Positions 5,501-7,080 of a DNA stretch of 7,080 bases are shown in pieces (within the stretch, counting starts at the first letter, position 1; each line of letters opens with the position of its first letter). Under the pieces are notes generated by a model. It saw only the letters and a list, made by a program, of their open reading frames with translations. It ran no database searches and was not told where the DNA came from. The translations under genes and the position numbers were made by a program. The stretch is from Methanobacteriaceae archaeon (lineage in GTDB: Archaea; Methanobacteriota; Methanobacteria; Methanobacteriales; Methanobacteriaceae), in contig CAAGFH010000292.1 of NCBI GenBank assembly GCA_900769095.1, positions 1 through 7,080 of the forward strand, given 5' to 3'.

Positions 5501-6882
5501 ATAATCAATACAGACCAGTTAGTGCAGATAGCTTAATTGCAATGTCTGATAAAACAAATGTGGTATTTGTTGATGCAAACTTACCAAATTCAGAAATTCA
5601 AAATATTTTAGATAATTGTGCTGAAGGAAGTAAAGTTGAATTTTTAGGTAAAAACTATGATAATATTGCATTAACTGTTGATAAATCATTGAATATTTAT
5701 TCTGAAAACAACTCTACTTTAAATGCTAAAGCTAATTGCGCAGTATTTACTATAATGGCAAATAATCTAACAATTTCCGATTTCACAATTGTTTCAAACA
5801 TGAATGATGCAATTGTTATTGACAATGGATACAATGTTGTAATTTCTGGAAACAATATTTCAAATAAATTAGATGAATCCAAACTTGATAGTTACATGAA
5901 AAGTACAATTTCACTTCCTGGATATGGAATAGCTATTGCTAATTCAGAGAATATTAAAATTAATAATAACTCTATTTACTTGTTTGAAAGTGGAATCTAT
6001 GCTTATGACTCAAATAAATTAACTATTGCTGATAATTTATTAGAAAAGAACAACTACGGAATTAAATATGATTATGGAGTTGCAAATTCCAATATCACAA
6101 ACAATAAAATCTATGATAGCATTGGATTGTACACTAACTTAGTTCCTGAAGGTCCTAGAGGATACGGAATATTCTTAAACAATTCTGCAGTAAATGTAAC
6201 AATTACCAAAAACAACATTACTTGGAATCATTTAGGAATCTCTGTTGATGCAAACCACACAACTGGAATTGTCATAAAAAGCAATTTAATTTCTGACAAT
6301 GTTTTAGAAGGAATTAGATTCAATGAAGGTTATGATTTAGCTAAAAATGCAGTTGAACCTGTGGTTGTTGAAAATGCAATTTATAGAAATGCTAGAGGTC
6401 CAAGTATGATGATCTTAGGTGAATTAAGTGCAAACCCTGCTGGAATCTATGGTCCTGGTGCATTTAATGCTTCTTTAAGATTAAATATTGGTACCAACTG
6501 GTATGGTAAAAACCAAATTGTAACTTGGGATAATGATACTGGTGTTGTAGGTTACGGAACAATGTGTCCTAGAATCAACACTACTGGAATTGCATTTAAG
6601 GAAATAACTTGTGTAACTCCTGGAACATATTCTATTACATTTTATGATAAAGATGTTGTAGCATCTAATTTACCAGTATTTGACATGTTTGCTACATTAA
6701 ATGATGATGTTGAAGTTAAATTTGATGTTGTAAATGGTGTTGGAGTATTCTCATTTGATGCTGGTGACTTTAAAGAAGGTGAAAATGTAATTAAAGTTTC
6801 AATTGGTTCTTTAACTGATCCAGATAGACTTTTCAAAGTTGAAATGTCTAAAACATTATCTGCTGGTGAAATTCCTGCTTAA
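2473..6882 (+). CDS. Adhesin-like protein with two beta-helices flanking five Ig-like repeats
   Basis: This is a complete secreted surface protein of 1469 residues. The ATG at 2473 is chosen because it follows the Shine-Dalgarno and directly opens a signal peptide: a K/D-containing start, a hydrophobic core at residues 6-20, and an SVSA site ending at 25. Residues 26-83 are an acidic, Ser/Asn-rich linker. Beta-helix 1 covers about 84-359; it opens with IQKAIDSANPGDTI and carries NosD-like PbH1 repeats of the type GI.......V.I..N.I. A post-helix domain (about 437-554) ends in YRLFNV. Five Ig-like repeats follow at about 563-1027. Beta-helix 2 (about 1028-1341) opens with IQNILDNCAEGSKV and ends near NWYG (1342-1345). 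A second post-helix domain closes the protein and contains DRLFKV. There is no C-terminal membrane segment, LPxTG-like motif or recognisable pseudomurein-binding repeat, so its anchoring is unexplained. An adhesin role is inferred from ALP family membership. Automatic tools may label it NosD or copper-binding, which nothing here supports. Confidence 0.93.
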   Translation: MKFDKIMILLSFILVVLLSIGSVSAYSDDNNLTTDSLSAISTIDESNSNDINVNSYKSGVGDVLTANTIVVEEVEKEHNEMNDPTIQKAIDSANPGDTIIIEGESYVHCHFIVNKKLTIISNVGTTMQPCGSNAVSGYRGIFYVTPEASGTVISGFTIINEVSRDDDYGIYVNGASDVTIKNCNFTNNGMVSDAIRVVNAKNTVIDNVSIASVGSGIRIINSENVKVENSFIDNAKYCINVIDSNKVDLLSNNITNNKIAGIAIAGTSKNVNIKSNYISKGNIGINMTSANYIYIISNYVGLNGRYGIYTNCNIEKMEVKGNFIDRNVQYNIFNDYRVRNIWVKGGENIQVINNNYMVGGDNAERPIWRQVYEYKGPGVGDYNYDPVNDVYTYVGENNGEYWGHQTGTFLGYTFIINQFIQCPNIYFTYPEHGVTPWTKTGNYYLYLTNITQIKKGVYQISIVDVNGNIAKEISSIPVTFYMMKKDLDINGRQKAPKEGDACKVVMIQNGTATVRFYPDEFYDSENVLLASFPGTGNNIYSMPYRPYRLFNVDDKFIPGNVTDTKLTISNMVTYPSSNAIFKATLTDIDGTPVAYQSIVFKINGKTLTAQTDANGVAQIKISIAKEGTYAITANFVGDDIDYTSSEAKASVVVKKSYSKIYASNMYMIPKMYDYYSITLKDASGKAIAYQTVTFKVNGKTYSVKTDKNGVAKIRLKLNKGVYSVHIKFAGTNKYKAVSKTNYLYVKYSSKTAKLATPTVTILPNTYKTYTISLKNADGKGIANQKVTIKLNGKTYTKTTNSNGLVSLKVKFAKLGSYKVYASYSGSKIYRATSATGKIVVAKAATKFVAPTLSVLPNEKKTYTVALKTTAGKTLSSQKITIAVNGKTYSRITNARGQASIDVVFPTEKTYAVVLNYLGNTYYKPIKTTSSVAVSKMDSQLLSYNKTFAADSSKIYTVTLKDKNGKPLANKEISFVFNGKTVVNTTNQNGVAQIKLNDSGSFNITSKFAGDNQYRPVSADSLIAMSDKTNVVFVDANLPNSEIQNILDNCAEGSKVEFLGKNYDNIALTVDKSLNIYSENNSTLNAKANCAVFTIMANNLTISDFTIVSNMNDAIVIDNGYNVVISGNNISNKLDESKLDSYMKSTISLPGYGIAIANSENIKINNNSIYLFESGIYAYDSNKLTIADNLLEKNNYGIKYDYGVANSNITNNKIYDSIGLYTNLVPEGPRGYGIFLNNSAVNVTITKNNITWNHLGISVDANHTTGIVIKSNLISDNVLEGIRFNEGYDLAKNAVEPVVVENAIYRNARGPSMMILGELSANPAGIYGPGAFNASLRLNIGTNWYGKNQIVTWDNDTGVVGYGTMCPRINTTGIAFKEITCVTPGTYSITFYDKDVVASNLPVFDMFATLNDDVEVKFDVVNGVGVFSFDAGDFKEGENVIKVSIGSLTDPDRLFKVEMSKTLSAGEIPA
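2722..3549 (+). repeat. Beta-helix 1 of ALP-2 (NosD/pectate-lyase-like repeats)
   Basis: About 276 residues begin with the usual N-terminal cap of this fold (IQ.AID.A.PGDTI...G.Y, then KLTI, then ISGFTI). PbH1 rungs of about 22-24 residues follow, with GI or AI and N.I..N steps: YGIYVNGASDVTIKNCNF, SGIRIINSENVKVENSFI, IGINMTSANYIYIISNYV. This is a different helix family from the GGAI type of the upstream gene. The stretch after it (3550-3780), rich in Tyr and Gly, does not follow the repeat and I cannot assign it. Confidence 0.8.
4159..5553 (+). repeat. Five tandem Ig-like repeats in ALP-2
   Basis: There are five copies of about 91-94 residues, at approximately 4159-4437, 4438-4719, 4720-5001, 5002-5280 and 5281-5553. 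Each has a Y.[IV][TS]LK[DN]..GK.[IL]A.Q strand pair, then [FV].[VIL]NGKT...T...G.A......F....Y.....F.G...Y....S. Copies 3 and 4 also share an A.PT..[IV]LPN...TYT opening that the others lack, which points to a more recent duplication of that unit. They probably form a rigid spacer between the two beta-helices. Boundaries were placed by eye. Confidence 0.8.
5554..6510 (+). repeat. Beta-helix 2 of ALP-2
   Basis: A second NosD-like helix repeats the cap of the first: IQNILDNCAEGSKVEF...Y, LNIYSENNSTL, LTISDFTIVSN. PbH1 rungs follow, such as YGIAIANSENIKINNNSI, SGIYAYDSNKLTIADNLL, YGIFLNNSAVNVTITKNN and LGISVDANHTTGIVIKSN. It ends near GTNWYG (6490-6507), which matches the NWWG cap of the upstream protein in position and sequence. 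Confidence 0.8.
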
Positions 6883-6920
6883 GAGTATTATTTTTTAATA
6901 CTCTCTTTTTTTATTTTTTT
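6882..6920 (+). terminator. Hairpin plus T-tract terminator of ALP-2
   Basis: AGAGTATTA (6882-6890) pairs perfectly with TAATACTCT (6896-6904) around a TTTTT loop. The stem is 9 bp and its first base is the last base of the TAA stop. Two T7 runs follow at 6906-6912 and 6914-6920. This looks like a bacterial-style intrinsic terminator. In archaea the T-tracts alone may suffice, with the hairpin possibly protecting the 3' end. Confidence 0.8.
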
Positions 6921-7036
6921 GATATATTGATTGAAAATTTCCTTTTATTAAAATGAATATTTGCTTCATAAAATGATAGTTATTCATGATGACTACTTAT
7001 TTGATAATACTTTCTTTACACTAAATAACTAGCGTC

Positions 7037-7080
7037 ATGAAATTTAATATTATTCGTCAAGGACATATTGCTATTGCAAA
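7037..7080 (+). CDS. Possible start of a further gene (3'-truncated)
   Basis: An ATG at 7037 opens a frame that stays open to the window end and reads MKFNIIRQGHIAIA. The nearest in-frame stop upstream is at 7022. There is no Shine-Dalgarno. A weak TATA-like TGATAATA (7002-7009) could drive a near-leaderless message. The region downstream of the ALP-2 terminator holds nothing else I can call. Fourteen codons are too few to name a family or to prove coding. A 20-codon open frame on the minus strand, with its stop near 7020, is the competing reading. Confidence 0.28.
   Translation, partial: MKFNIIRQGHIAIA

Noticed and set aside
7018..7080. End of a minus-strand gene at the right edge
   Set aside because: Twenty open codons before a stop occur easily by chance, no T-tract follows in that direction, and the plus-strand reading has codon use closer to the neighbouring genes. 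Neither is proven.

Overview
The window most likely comes from a gut methanogen of the Methanobacteriales, with Methanobrevibacter the best guess and Methanosphaera the main alternative. The reasons are very AT-rich DNA (roughly 30% G+C by eye), an archaeal-type promoter with a TATA element close to the start, T-tract terminators, and two neighbouring genes for very large Asn/Thr/Ser-rich surface proteins. Both proteins combine right-handed beta-helix repeats with small Ig-like repeats that carry a GKTY...KT..G.A motif. This is the architecture of the adhesin-like proteins (ALPs) that are abundant in these archaea. The assignment rests on architecture and composition, not on a database match.

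Layout. Bases 1-14 are not genomic: they match the 3' end of the Illumina TruSeq Read 2 adapter left on a contig end. From 16 to 2301 (+) runs the 3' part of an ALP gene (ALP-1) whose N-terminus is lost at that edge. It has about 19 beta-helix rungs of the Chlamydia Pmp type (GGA[I/V] ... F..N), an NWWG cap, a post-helix domain, two Ig-like repeats, and a lysine-rich tail without acidic residues. A 171-bp spacer (2302-2472) holds the T-tract terminator of ALP-1 and the TATA box and Shine-Dalgarno site of the next gene. From 2473 to 6882 (+) is a complete 1469-residue ALP (ALP-2): signal peptide, acidic linker, NosD/pectate-lyase-like beta-helix, post-helix domain, five Ig-like repeats, a second beta-helix, and a second post-helix domain at the C-terminus. 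A perfect 9-bp hairpin followed by two T7 tracts ends this gene. The last 160 bases are mostly AT-rich spacer, with the possible first 14 codons of another gene at 7037.

How the genes relate. Each gene seems to have its own terminator, and ALP-2 has its own promoter, so they look like two separately transcribed members of an ALP cluster and not an operon. Both products would be exported to the cell surface, where beta-helix heads could contact host or microbial glycans and Ig-like repeats would act as spacers. That role is inferred from the family. No catalytic enzyme, mobile element, CRISPR array, tRNA or rRNA was seen. The most useful observations are the adapter remnant that explains the truncation, the internal duplication of the helix plus post-helix unit in ALP-2, the shared post-helix domain in both genes, and patches of near-identical DNA between the Ig-like repeats of the two genes.
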